From Pinguiococcus pyrenoidosus (Eukaryota; Sar; Pinguiophyceae; Pinguiochrysidales; Pinguiochrysidaceae), in the NCBI GenBank assembly GCA_019677205.1, contig JAAMXY010000203.1, forward strand, positions 1 through 32,508: DNA of 32,508 nucleotides, written 5' to 3'. The notes under the pieces are model-generated. The model was not told the origin of the DNA and did no database searches. It saw only the letters and a program-made list of their open reading frames with translations. The translations under genes were made by a program, and so were the position numbers. Shown one piece after another: positions 10,737-19,700 of the stretch; position 1 is the stretch's first letter, and the number at the start of each line of letters is the position of its first letter.

Positions 10737-11042
10737 TAGCGCCGCCGGCGTGTGGATCCCACGCCGATGGTGACTCTAGAGTACGTGCCGTGTCTTCTTC
10801 GGATTTCAGGACCCACCCTTCTTCTAGAACGTTCATCACACGCGCTTGTACAGTTTTTTTTCTTTTTTTTTTTTACCTCTTCGAAACATGCTTGCTCTGA
10901 GGCCTCTCGCCAGGTTGGCGCTCGGGGAATCCTGCGTACGCACCGTGGCCGGCGCGACACCGCCTCGGACCTGCGCGACACCGAGATTTTCCCGCCAGTT
11001 CTCATGCGTTCTTCGGCGTTTTGGCAGCGGAATTGAAGGAGA
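10737..11042. promoter_or_regulatory. Shared divergent promoter/leader of two plastid-directed genes
   Basis: About 300 bases separate the lumen-protein gene (-) and the MerT-HMA gene (+). A T-rich run (about 10854-10875, T interrupted by one C and ending TACC) lies in the plus-strand leader, and a small upstream frame follows it. No TATA or CCAAT box is evident. The unplaced first exon of the lumen-protein gene should also fall in or near this stretch. Confidence 0.4.
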
Positions 11043-11046
11043 ATGA
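10888..11046 (+). CDS. Upstream ORF of 52 residues overlapping the MerT-HMA start (ATGA)
   Basis: This frame starts 15 bases after the T-rich run. It ends with a TGA overlapping the ATG of the next gene in the form ATGA (11043-11046). The peptide begins MLALRPLARLALG and is rich in Arg, Ala, Ser and Thr with no acidic residues until its end, like a mitochondrial presequence. It may be a regulatory upstream ORF with termination-reinitiation, a small protein, or an alternative leader joined by splicing. Chance in GC-rich DNA is not excluded. Confidence 0.35.
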   Translation: MLALRPLARLALGESCVRTVAGATPPRTCATPRFSRQFSCVLRRFGSGIEGE

Positions 11047-12041
11047 GGCGCTTGCTTGTCGTTGCTGCGCTCCTGGTGGTGTCAGAATGCGCATTGGCGC
11101 TAAACGTGCCCGGGAAGATGGGCGGAAAGGCGCCAGCGGCGCTGCGGATCTTTGGCAGGGCGCGACAAACGCGAGCTTCTGATGCGGAACGGGAAGCGAA
11201 TGCGCATCTGCTGTGGTCAAGAGGCTTCGCGCGGAAGTTGGCCATTAGCACTGCTGGGATAGGCGTCCTGGCGCATGCTGCAGCCGGAAATGGAGCGCTG
11301 GGAACGCTCGAAGCGGCGCTTCACCACGCAATCGCCCGTTCAGAAGGGCAAAGACTTGCCATCTGGTGAGCAGAACAAGAAGCAGAAGACTCTGTAGGCT
11401 GCACCCAACACCCTCAAATCTTCTGCGGAAAAAAAAAAAAAACTTATGTTCGACTGTGCAGGTCGGTGATGGGTCTCCTGTCCTCTGCGTGCTGCGCGGT
11501 GCAGATCCTGCTGAACGCGATGAGTATCGGCTGCGCGGGCTTCAACACGTACCTGGGCCCGTGGCGACCTTTCTTCTTGGCGTGCACCGTGAACCTGCAG
11601 GTCTTCGCCTGGAGAGGACACCTGGCTTCGACCGTCCCAGGATCAGCGAGCGTCGCGGCCTGGGGGAGCGTGCTCGCTTGCTCGCTGGCGTTCCTGCCCG
11701 AGCTGCTGGCCTTGGCGACGGCGTGGCGGTCGAGGCGGTCGAGGCGTTTGAGGCGGTCGAAAGTTGTTGGGGTTGGAGTTGGCGACGCTGCGCAGCTCTT
11801 TCGCGTGGAGTTTCACCTCGGGAAGAGCATGGGATGTGCCTCCTGCGTGGACAGTGTGCAGCGAGCTCTCCTGGGTCAGGATGGCGTGGTGCACGTCCAG
11901 GCGGCGGTGGAAGCCGGCAGGGCCGAGTGCGTGCTGCAAGTGTCGTCCGCCGCCGAAGGCAGCCACAGAGCAAGGCAGCTTTCGGAGGTGCTTCGGACCG
12001 CGGGCTTTGCCAATGCGGTGGAGACGGCGGCGCCTTTGTAG
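11043..12041 (+). CDS. MerT-like membrane protein fused to HMA metal-binding domain, plastid-directed
   Basis: Exons 11043-11365 and 11462-12041 with a 96-base GT-AG intron make 300 residues. Residues 1-19 are a signal peptide ending ALA, followed by LNVPGK and a basic, acid-poor stretch like a transit peptide, so plastid delivery through the ER is likely. Residues about 111-195 carry membrane segments opening with SSACCAVQILLNAMSIGCAGFN and then LGPWRPFF. This resembles the first helix of bacterial mercuric transporter MerT, with vicinal C118-C119 and the GP-RP turn. A basic linker (RSRRSRRLRR) leads to an HMA domain (about 219-295) with the metal site M-G-C-A-S-C (C233, C236). In MerT/MerP systems an HMA cysteine pair hands a soft metal to the membrane cysteines; here both parts are in one chain. 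Substrate (copper, mercury or other) cannot be told. Confidence 0.8.
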
Positions 12042-13376
12042 GCGTTCGCGGGCCGGACCAGGCACCTAGATCTTCGGGGTTTTCACCCTCCCTCCCTTCT
12101 TCTTCTTCGCGCGGCAGCACTTCGCAATCGCCATCGCTCGCTGGGGCCCAGCTGCATCACATCCGTTGCGCCCCGTGTTGGTACGAAATGCTAAGAAGGT
12201 CTTGAAGCGCCCGTATACATGGGCAAAACGGCAGAACGGCAAAACGGCAAAACGGCAAAACACGTCAAGAAAACCAGGTCAACGACCAAAACCCAAAACC
12301 GGCAGACTTGTCGAGGATCGAAAGTGGTGGCGGAGGTCTCCACATCCGTCTCGACGTCGCCAAATTGCCCTAGAACCTAGACCTGCGCAGAATCGAGGCG
12401 CGATGCTTTTCTGTCGTCGCTCCACTCGCGAGAAACTCCATCTGGCCAATCAGTTTCAAAAATGAGGGGTTTGGGCTGCCAGCGCTGTCAGAGATGGACC
12501 AACGGCCCATTAGTATTGGAGACGTAGATTCGAGTTGCAAGAGATACTCCTACGTGGGTGTGCTATGCCGCCAAATGAAATTTTCCGCGTTGATTGGGCC
12601 TTGTCAGCGCAGCGTCAACATCAAGTTCCAAGCTTTCTATTTGGCGCATGAAATTTCGCGAGCAGCGCTGAGTGGCCAACGTGCATTTCCGTTGCGCCAA
12701 ACGGACTCTTGCTGAGTCGTTTCATTGGCCGAGACCGGCCCATCCCGTTTCGCGTTCCAGAAATGCGCGGACAAGGCACATCATCTACGTCATCAAATCC
12801 AAAAATCGACGATCTCGACCGTCGACTTGCATGAGCATAACTCGGCCTCTGTGGTATGGCGACTGAAGAGACTGGGAAACTCCGCCGCTGGGGCGAAAGT
12901 CGGTCCAACGTGGAACCCAGTCACCTACTCTGTAAATCGACCAGAATGTCTGCACCTCCACCAATAGTATCATCGTTACTGGAATCAGCCAATCATGCTC
13001 TCGAGGTGGCTTGGAGAACTCGGGTCGCTCCACCAATGCCGCTCCTCGTACGTCGCCTCTTCCACATGTCCCCGCACAACGTCCTCGCGCGAGGGAGCTC
13101 GGTGTCCCCTTGGGGGCGCATCGCACAGCCACGCAACCACGTCAAGCTGGCTTGTAGGAGAATTTCCTCCGCAGTCCATTCGCCTCCTCTCGACGCCAAT
13201 GTGTTCCAATTGTGCGCCGCCGCGACAGGAGAATTTGCCGCGGATCTCCCCAAGGAAAGCGCCACGCCACGCCAGAGCGCCGGAGCCCGCGCACCGCAGA
13301 CCCTGCTGGCGAGCCTGGACAGAGGGCCTTGCAAGCGCCAGCCCCGGCGGACAGAGCCCAGCAGCTGGCCTGCCCC
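12042..13376. other. Non-coding stretch rich in CCAAT boxes
   Basis: About 1.3 kb without a convincing gene. CCAAT or ATTGG occurs at 12446, 12593, 12724, 12961, 12989, 13033, 13196 and 13206, a dense cluster leading to the next gene. The open frames present have no domain-like composition. The part nearest 13377 (from about 13212) is open in the frame of the next gene but has no ATG there. Confidence 0.5.
12222..12262. repeat. Short tandem repeat, 8-base unit CGGCAAAA
   Basis: About five head-to-tail copies of an eight-base unit, one with A to G change (GGCAGAAC), shortly after the MerT-HMA stop codon. A simple repeat with no coding role. Confidence 0.85.
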
Positions 13377-16300
13377 ATGAGGGGCCGACGCCGCAGCTTG
13401 CAGATGCCTCGCACGGCCGAGGAGCTGCGAGAGAAGCTGGATGAGCTGCCCTTGACCCCCGAGCTGGTCCGCGCGGCCAACGAGCGCCGAGCGGCGCGCC
13501 GGAGGGCCAAGTCGCGAAGAGAAGTGGAGCTGAAGAAGCTGGAGCTGGAGGAATTTCTCAGCGAGGGGGGCACGGGAAGGACGCCGCTGGCCACCATGAA
13601 CTTCCTGAGTGGCTCTTCGACCTCGCGACGCTCCCCCAGCCCCCCCGCCAACGTGGAGCCGCTGTCGCGGCGCCTGTCGTCCTTCATCGGCGGCACCCCG
13701 TCTCGTCGCCCATCGGCCACGGAAGGTTCAAGCCCTGCCGGAGGGCCTGCCAACGCCCTCAACGACCTCGCCTTGCGCGGCTCGGAGCCCAGTAGCGACT
13801 CGGGGGCCGAGATGCGCGAGTTCTGCAATGCGGTGGAGCTGCCGGACGCCATCCCCGTCAAGGCCCGCATGATCCTCCAGGGCCGAGACGAGCAGCTGTC
13901 CCTCCGGAGGTCTCGGAGGGTGAGTCTGCGCCGCAGGCAGGTCTCCAGTGACGAAGAGGACGGCCTGCATGTGGTGGTGAAGGGCCGGGCGGGGATGGAG
14001 CTGAGCTCCCCCGAACTGCTGGTGACGTCGAGCAAAGCGGCGTCGACAGAGCCTCGACCCCGCCTGTCGTCCGACGGCGTGACGGTCGGCACGCAGGAGA
14101 CCACCAGCTACGAGTCCAGCCAGGACGCCACCAGGAGACTGAGCGCGTCCAGCTTGTCCATCGGGGCGAGCAGCCTGGACACATCCCAGGGAGGGCTAAT
14201 GCGAGGGAGCGAGGACTCGGTGCCGCGGAGACGACACAGCTCGTCCAACATGTCGACGGGCACGGACGTGTCCGCGGGCGGCTCCTCAACCTCCTGGAAG
14301 CTCCTGGACCCGGCCTTCGCGGCGCGGATGATGCCCACGTCGCAGTTGACCTCTGCCAAGCGAGAGTCCATTCTCAAGGGCAGTCGGAGAGTGAGTCGCC
14401 GAGGCTCCAAGACGAGCAGCTGCTCCATCGAAGACCGCGAGAGCATCCTGGAGCTGGTCGACCTGGGCTTCGGAGACGCCGTGGACAGCCCCCGGGCGAT
14501 GGACCGCGCAGGTTCGCCGCAGTCCCCTACGGGGTCCATGTCACGCTCGCCCACGCCAGACGGCGCGTGGCGAGTGTCCGTGGACTCCGGCAAGAGCGTG
14601 ATCTGGTCCGATCAGGGCCTGGAGCAGCACGAGTTTGCGCACGCCATCCGACATAGCATCCTGTCCCGAAAGCCCGGCTCGGCGGACGCGGACTACAAGC
14701 GCAAGACCTTGACCCCCGCCGAGATGCGCTGGCTCGGAGAAGAGAAGCCGAAGGAGCAGGCGCGGCGCCCGCAAGGCTTCTCCGCCACTCTGGGCTTTCC
14801 GTTCTCGTTCAGTACGCCTCAAAGGACGGAGAACAAGCGTCCCCAGTCGATGAGGATATTCCGGCCGGGCATCGGCCTCTTCGGCAGGCGCGCGTCCGAC
14901 GCCGAGGAGGCCAGGAATCAGAAGGAGGTGAGCCTGGACCCGTTCATCGACCTGTCCAGGAACGCCGGCGGCGTTGATCTCGACGCCGACGGCGACGACG
15001 AGACGTTTGGCATCGCGAACCCTCACTTTCAGGACCTCGTCAGTCGACGGCGGGCAAGTGCGGACGTCTACCTGTCGCCCCGCTCTGGCGAGCCCAGGAA
15101 GAGGAGCGCCTCCCTGAAGCCGGTGGGCACCTCGCCGCTGCTGCAAAGAAGGGCCGCCGGCGGGGACTTCCCACCGAGCATCTGGTTCTTGGATCGGGAG
15201 GCGTTGACCAGAGAATGGAGCCAGGGGCGCGACTCTGCGGAAGGGCAATCGCAGGAGGATGCAGACATGGCGGAAGCAGGGCAGGCCGCGAAGCCGACCT
15301 GCAGGATCTCGCGGTCCATGCAGGGACCGTCGGCGCTGCTCGACCGAGCTGATACCGCGGAGACCGAGTCCGACGACAACGGGCCCAGCGACAAGTGGAG
15401 CTCACCATCGCCGAAGGGAAAGCCTGACGAACCTGATGAATGCGGATCGCACGGGTCTCGCGTCGTAGAAGCTTGGGGGTCAGGTGGAGCAGCAGCGACG
15501 ACCAGAGCGGGCCCCGCATCTCCCAGGGGCGTCGGTGGCAGCAGGAAGGCCTCGCTGGATGTGCAACGTGAACGGCGGACCACCGACAACGCGAACTCGA
15601 TGGATGTGCTGCCCTCCAACTCAATGATGGAGCGCGCGGAGCGGACGGCAACCGGTGAAGGCGCATATCGCGCAGCGCAGCGCGCCGAGCAACGGGGCAG
15701 GACGGGATCGATGTTGAGGGAATCAGCGGGTTCCCCGAGGGACACTCGCTCGCCGACCTTCGGGGACTCCATGATTGCTCATCCATCCTCCTCGATGATT
15801 GACCATACGCGGAGCGCGGGAATGGCATTGCGAAAGTCCGCCTCTTACCCAACGAATGCTGCCGCAAATGACGACGATCGTTCGGAGATGGGTTCCTCTG
15901 GTGGAGATGTGGAGGAGGCGGCAGACGGTGTTCAACAGGGCAGGGCGCAGAGGACTTGTTCTACCGATGTGCACCCGTCCATGTCCTTTAGCGTTTCGCA
16001 GGGTGCTCCGGGGAGCGTTCCGTCGGGTGTTCCGCCGGAGGACGAAGACCCTTCGGCGAACTACGACGGCAGTCGGAACCACGTGCCGGGGCTGCGAGGA
16101 GGGAAGGGCCTCTTCCGGAGGTCGCCAAGGACTGCCAAGTCATCGAAGGGCGGGAAGCTCTCACCACAAGAACCTGCACCGACGAGCAGGTCCGACGACC
16201 GAGACGTTTCCAGTCGTGGCAGGTTCAATCTCTTCGGCTCGCTCTCCCCGCGCAATCTCGCGCCTCCGCTGAACTCGAAGCGCCGGCTGCTGAGCCTGAG

Positions 16301-16412
16301 GAAAGCAAAGAGTGCTTCCTACGCGGGCGACAATCATGCCGATTCCGGCGACGAGGCCGTTGACCTAGATGGGAAAGCCCCGAGGGAAGCTGGCGGAATG
16401 TCGGAGGATTAA
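13377..16412 (+). CDS. Large disordered Ser/Arg-rich protein with many RxxS sites, 1011 residues
   Basis: A single uninterrupted frame of 3036 bases. ATG 13377 is the first in frame; the frame is open about 165 bases further upstream, so an upstream exon is possible. Residues about 13-65 form a predicted charged helix (EELREKLDELPLTPELV then RRAARRRAKSRREVELKKLELEEFL). The rest is low-complexity, rich in Ser, Arg, Pro and Gly. Basophilic kinase-type sites recur throughout: RRHSSS, RRVSRRGS, RRASDAEE, RRASADVY, RKASLD and RKSASYP. Basic-aromatic patches (GIGLFGRRAS, GKGLFRRS, RGRFNLFG) recur in the second half. There is no enzyme fold, signal peptide or membrane span. It looks like a scaffold or cytoskeletal/regulatory substrate of AGC or CaM kinases, but this is inference; no family is recognised. 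Confidence 0.75.
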   Translation: MRGRRRSLQMPRTAEELREKLDELPLTPELVRAANERRAARRRAKSRREVELKKLELEEFLSEGGTGRTPLATMNFLSGSSTSRRSPSPPANVEPLSRRLSSFIGGTPSRRPSATEGSSPAGGPANALNDLALRGSEPSSDSGAEMREFCNAVELPDAIPVKARMILQGRDEQLSLRRSRRVSLRRRQVSSDEEDGLHVVVKGRAGMELSSPELLVTSSKAASTEPRPRLSSDGVTVGTQETTSYESSQDATRRLSASSLSIGASSLDTSQGGLMRGSEDSVPRRRHSSSNMSTGTDVSAGGSSTSWKLLDPAFAARMMPTSQLTSAKRESILKGSRRVSRRGSKTSSCSIEDRESILELVDLGFGDAVDSPRAMDRAGSPQSPTGSMSRSPTPDGAWRVSVDSGKSVIWSDQGLEQHEFAHAIRHSILSRKPGSADADYKRKTLTPAEMRWLGEEKPKEQARRPQGFSATLGFPFSFSTPQRTENKRPQSMRIFRPGIGLFGRRASDAEEARNQKEVSLDPFIDLSRNAGGVDLDADGDDETFGIANPHFQDLVSRRRASADVYLSPRSGEPRKRSASLKPVGTSPLLQRRAAGGDFPPSIWFLDREALTREWSQGRDSAEGQSQEDADMAEAGQAAKPTCRISRSMQGPSALLDRADTAETESDDNGPSDKWSSPSPKGKPDEPDECGSHGSRVVEAWGSGGAAATTRAGPASPRGVGGSRKASLDVQRERRTTDNANSMDVLPSNSMMERAERTATGEGAYRAAQRAEQRGRTGSMLRESAGSPRDTRSPTFGDSMIAHPSSSMIDHTRSAGMALRKSASYPTNAAANDDDRSEMGSSGGDVEEAADGVQQGRAQRTCSTDVHPSMSFSVSQGAPGSVPSGVPPEDEDPSANYDGSRNHVPGLRGGKGLFRRSPRTAKSSKGGKLSPQEPAPTSRSDDRDVSSRGRFNLFGSLSPRNLAPPLNSKRRLLSLRKAKSASYAGDNHADSGDEAVDLDGKAPREAGGMSED

Positions 16413-16755
16413 ATGTTCGGAGCTCCCAAGCCACGGGATCGAAACAAGAGGGTGGGATCTGCCTGCGGTTCGCTGCACGAGTAGACCAAGGTCGCCATCC
16501 TCGCCAGTCGGTCGGAGCTGCGAAATGCATAACGGCAGTTGCGCCAAAGCTGCGCACTGCCTGCCTCTGGTGTTTGTATGATAAGGTAGTCAAAGCGTGT
16601 GTCTGCGCTGATCGATGGATCTGTGCAGCTCGTTGGATGGAAGAGGAGGTTGTTAACAACACTGGAGAGTCGCATGAAGTTCAACAGGGTATTCTTAAAT
16701 ATCACGAGGCGCAGGATGGAGCGCCCCCCCCATCTTCTTCGCCCACCCTTGTCCG
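16413..16755. other. Convergent 3' spacer
   Basis: It holds the 3' flanks of the Ser/Arg-rich gene (+) and the giant C2/DysF gene (-). A C-rich run near 16725 is the only low-complexity feature. No gene, RNA or clear polyadenylation motif is seen. Confidence 0.5.
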
Positions 16756-19700
16756 CTATGCCTCGCTCTTCCCTTCTTTCGCCTCGGGCCCCTTCTCCGG
16801 GGCTGCCGCGCGGCGAGCGGACAGGGTCACGCCGACGAGACCTGTTGGTTGCAGCGGAACGTCCATGCGCTCCGGGCGAAGGCCTTCCCTAGAAATCGCA
16901 GAAACAGCAAAAAAAGTAGAAACAGCAGTAAAAAAGCAGAAGAAACCGAAGGAACGTCGTGGTCAGTCGTGGGGTCGGCCGCTGTGCGGTGCTGCGTTGG
17001 CGAGACGTACCCGTGCTCCGCAACTGTCAGAGTTGACAGCTGGACTTCCCCTTCGCCAAGCAGAAGATCTTTTGAAAATGTGCGGTCGTCGATGACCTTC
17101 ACGGTGAGCTTTGCGCCGGCGACCGTGAGCAGATTGAAGTTGAAGGCCTGGTCGTAGACGGGAAAGTCGCTGTACTTGGTCTTGGTGCGCAGCTTGAGCA
17201 CGCCCTGCGGCGAAGACATGGAAAGTTGCACATAGGGGCAGGCCTTTCCCTTGCCCAGCAGGCCCGACGAGCGCTTCTGGAGGCCCGTCGCGTTGTGCAC
17301 CATGACGGTGACCAGGACGGAACCCTCGTGCGCCTCGTGAGAACGACTGGACTTGGATCTGTTCTTGGAGAAGTTGCGTCGCTGCGACGCATACTCCAGG
17401 AAAGCCTCCCCAAAGACCGACTGGATGGTGGGGACGATGGTGTTGTCGAGCGAGATGAGCGGCAGCCCCGTCTCGGGCAGATCCTTGGGTATCTCCTTGT
17501 GGTAGTCTTCCTCCTCCGCGTGCTCGAGAATCGGCTTCATGAACTCGTCGATGCTGCCGACTGCGCGCACTCCAATGGTGCCTTTCCCAAGGTCTGGCTC
17601 CCCACTGGCCGCGTTGACGAGCGCCCTCTGCACGATGTGCACGCTGATGAGCTGCACATCGTCTCGCAGCGACATGCAGTAGAACATGAAGCGCCCGACG
17701 GCATCAATCGAGCCGTCGTTCCTTGCGATCATCTGCGTCGCTAGCGTGACCATCTCGTCCTCCGAGCACGTCAGAACCTCCAGCAGCTTTCGCAAGGGGT
17801 CAAGATAGGTCTTGAACGCCTCGGGCGGCGTCCGAATTCCTAGACTAGCGATGTCGTCGACGAACGTCTCAAGCCGCTCCACGTCGGAGCGAAGGCGAAC
17901 TTCAACGGTTCTGCCGAGATTTGCACGTCCCTGCGGAGAGTCGACGGAGAGGCTTCTCCGACTGGACTTCCCGAAGCGGTTGAGGAGGTTGCTGTTCTCG
18001 CAGAAGAAGCGAACGTCGAGCAGGTACCGCTTGCAGATGGTGTCCAGGAGAACCCGGAAGATACGCTCGGCGAAGCGCTCGTGGATGAATCCACCGCTGA
18101 GATCTTCCAGGAAGTACTCTTCCACGGTTCCCAGGAAGAGCGTGAGCAGGCTCACGTCATCGTGGGCGCCTCCCGGCGTGGGCGGGGAGTCACCGGCGCC
18201 CAGCGACCAGTCTTGGGTGTAGGTCACGTCATTCTCCGCCGCGTAGAGCTCCACGTCCACGTATATGTGCATGGCGATGCGCGTGACGCACTTCTTGGCC
18301 ACCTGGAGGAAAAGCTGCGTGGTACTGGCAACTGCGTCGAGCGCCCTCTCGTAGATCGGACTGGATTCGTTCGGCAGGTATTCGCATCTCTCATCAAGGC
18401 TGGTGATGTATCTCAGGCAGTCGTTCGCGATGGCCGAGAAGAAGGCGATACTCCCCCGCGCCTTCAGAGGCGTCTGCGCGACTCCGTTGCTCCACGAGCG
18501 GGCAAGGCTGGCCGCGGTCTGGGCGTGAGACTCCAGGATGGCCGCGATCATGTTCTCGTCCTTTCCGAAAATGCTCTGGACGAGCTCATGGTACGTATTG
18601 AGGGCGTACTCCAGGTTCTCCGGCGTCTCGCTCCGCCACTCGCCGCGCTCCTTGCCGGGCGCTGGGGGAGCACAGATGATTTCCCATCGCCACGGAACGG
18701 GCTTCTTGTCCTTCATCGGCTGCTGAAGCGAACCGGGGAAGGGAAGGACGGCCGCCTTCGAAGTCTGGAGAAGCAGCTTGAGGATGTCGACCTGCGCTTT
18801 GCTCAGGCCGCGTTCCCGCGCCTTGTCAAGGATGAGCTTCCAGCTCGGGCTGCCCGACGCCAGCGCACCAATGTCCGGACTGTCGATGCCGGCATAGTAG
18901 CTCGACTCACCCTCCGCCTTGTTCTTCTCGACCTCCCGATCCACCGCTTGCTGCAACACCGTCACCTCGAGCGCGAGCATGCAGTCGAGCAGACACTTCT
19001 TGTACCACGACGTCACCTGGAAGAGATCCAGGCAGCTCTCAAAGCTCGGCTTGGGAACGATGCCCCAGACTCCGGGATGCACCGTGAAGGACTGCGAGAG
19101 CACGCGCTCTGCGTTGCCGAACTCGAAGTTGATGAACTTCATGAAAGCGGACAGGCTCCCGTAGTTCAGCGGCTCAAAGGACTCGCTGTACACAAAGGTC
19201 GACAAGACGGAGCTCACGCCGAGCATGAAGGTCTCGAGGATGTGCGAAACGATTGGTGCCACGAACTCCGGGGTCATCGTCGACCAATACAGGCTCAGCT
19301 GCGTGAGCCGCTTCCTGGAGTCGTCCATGAGGTATCGGGCAAAGTTGAGGCATTCCACGCGACTGTCCAAGGAGTTGAGCGCAAGGATGCCAAGGACCTC
19401 CTGCTCCATCACCTTGGTGGTGAGCTTCGGAACCAAGCTGCGCTCGGAGCCGTCCTTGGCGAGGCTGAAGATCGTACTCTGCGACTCGCCGGAGTCCCGT
19501 TTCGTTTCTCCGGCAGGGTCGAGGACGCCGAGGCGGACGAAGTCGACCCCGGCGTAGCCCTCCTCGTCCTTGAGCCTCGCGTCCGTCTTGTTGAACGCCT
19601 GGAGCTTCTGCATGATGACGCGCTCCAAGTACGTCTGGCGCGTGCCGGAGAAATGGCACGTGACATCCTGGCTGGCATCTGCGCGCACGGGGAAGATGTA

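Noticed and set aside
13212-13376. GTG or other non-ATG start for the Ser/Arg-rich protein
   Set aside because: Non-ATG starts are unusual in nuclear genes; the first in-frame ATG at 13377 is preferred. The upstream open frame may be chance or a spliced exon.
13142-14104. 320-codon minus-strand frame opposite the Ser/Arg-rich gene
   Set aside because: It is a shadow of the low-complexity Ser/Arg coding sequence, with no start context or domains.
16827-16970. Hydrophobic C-terminal tail of the giant protein as a membrane anchor
   Set aside because: It is the translated pyrimidine tract of an intron; splicing yields a soluble C2 end.
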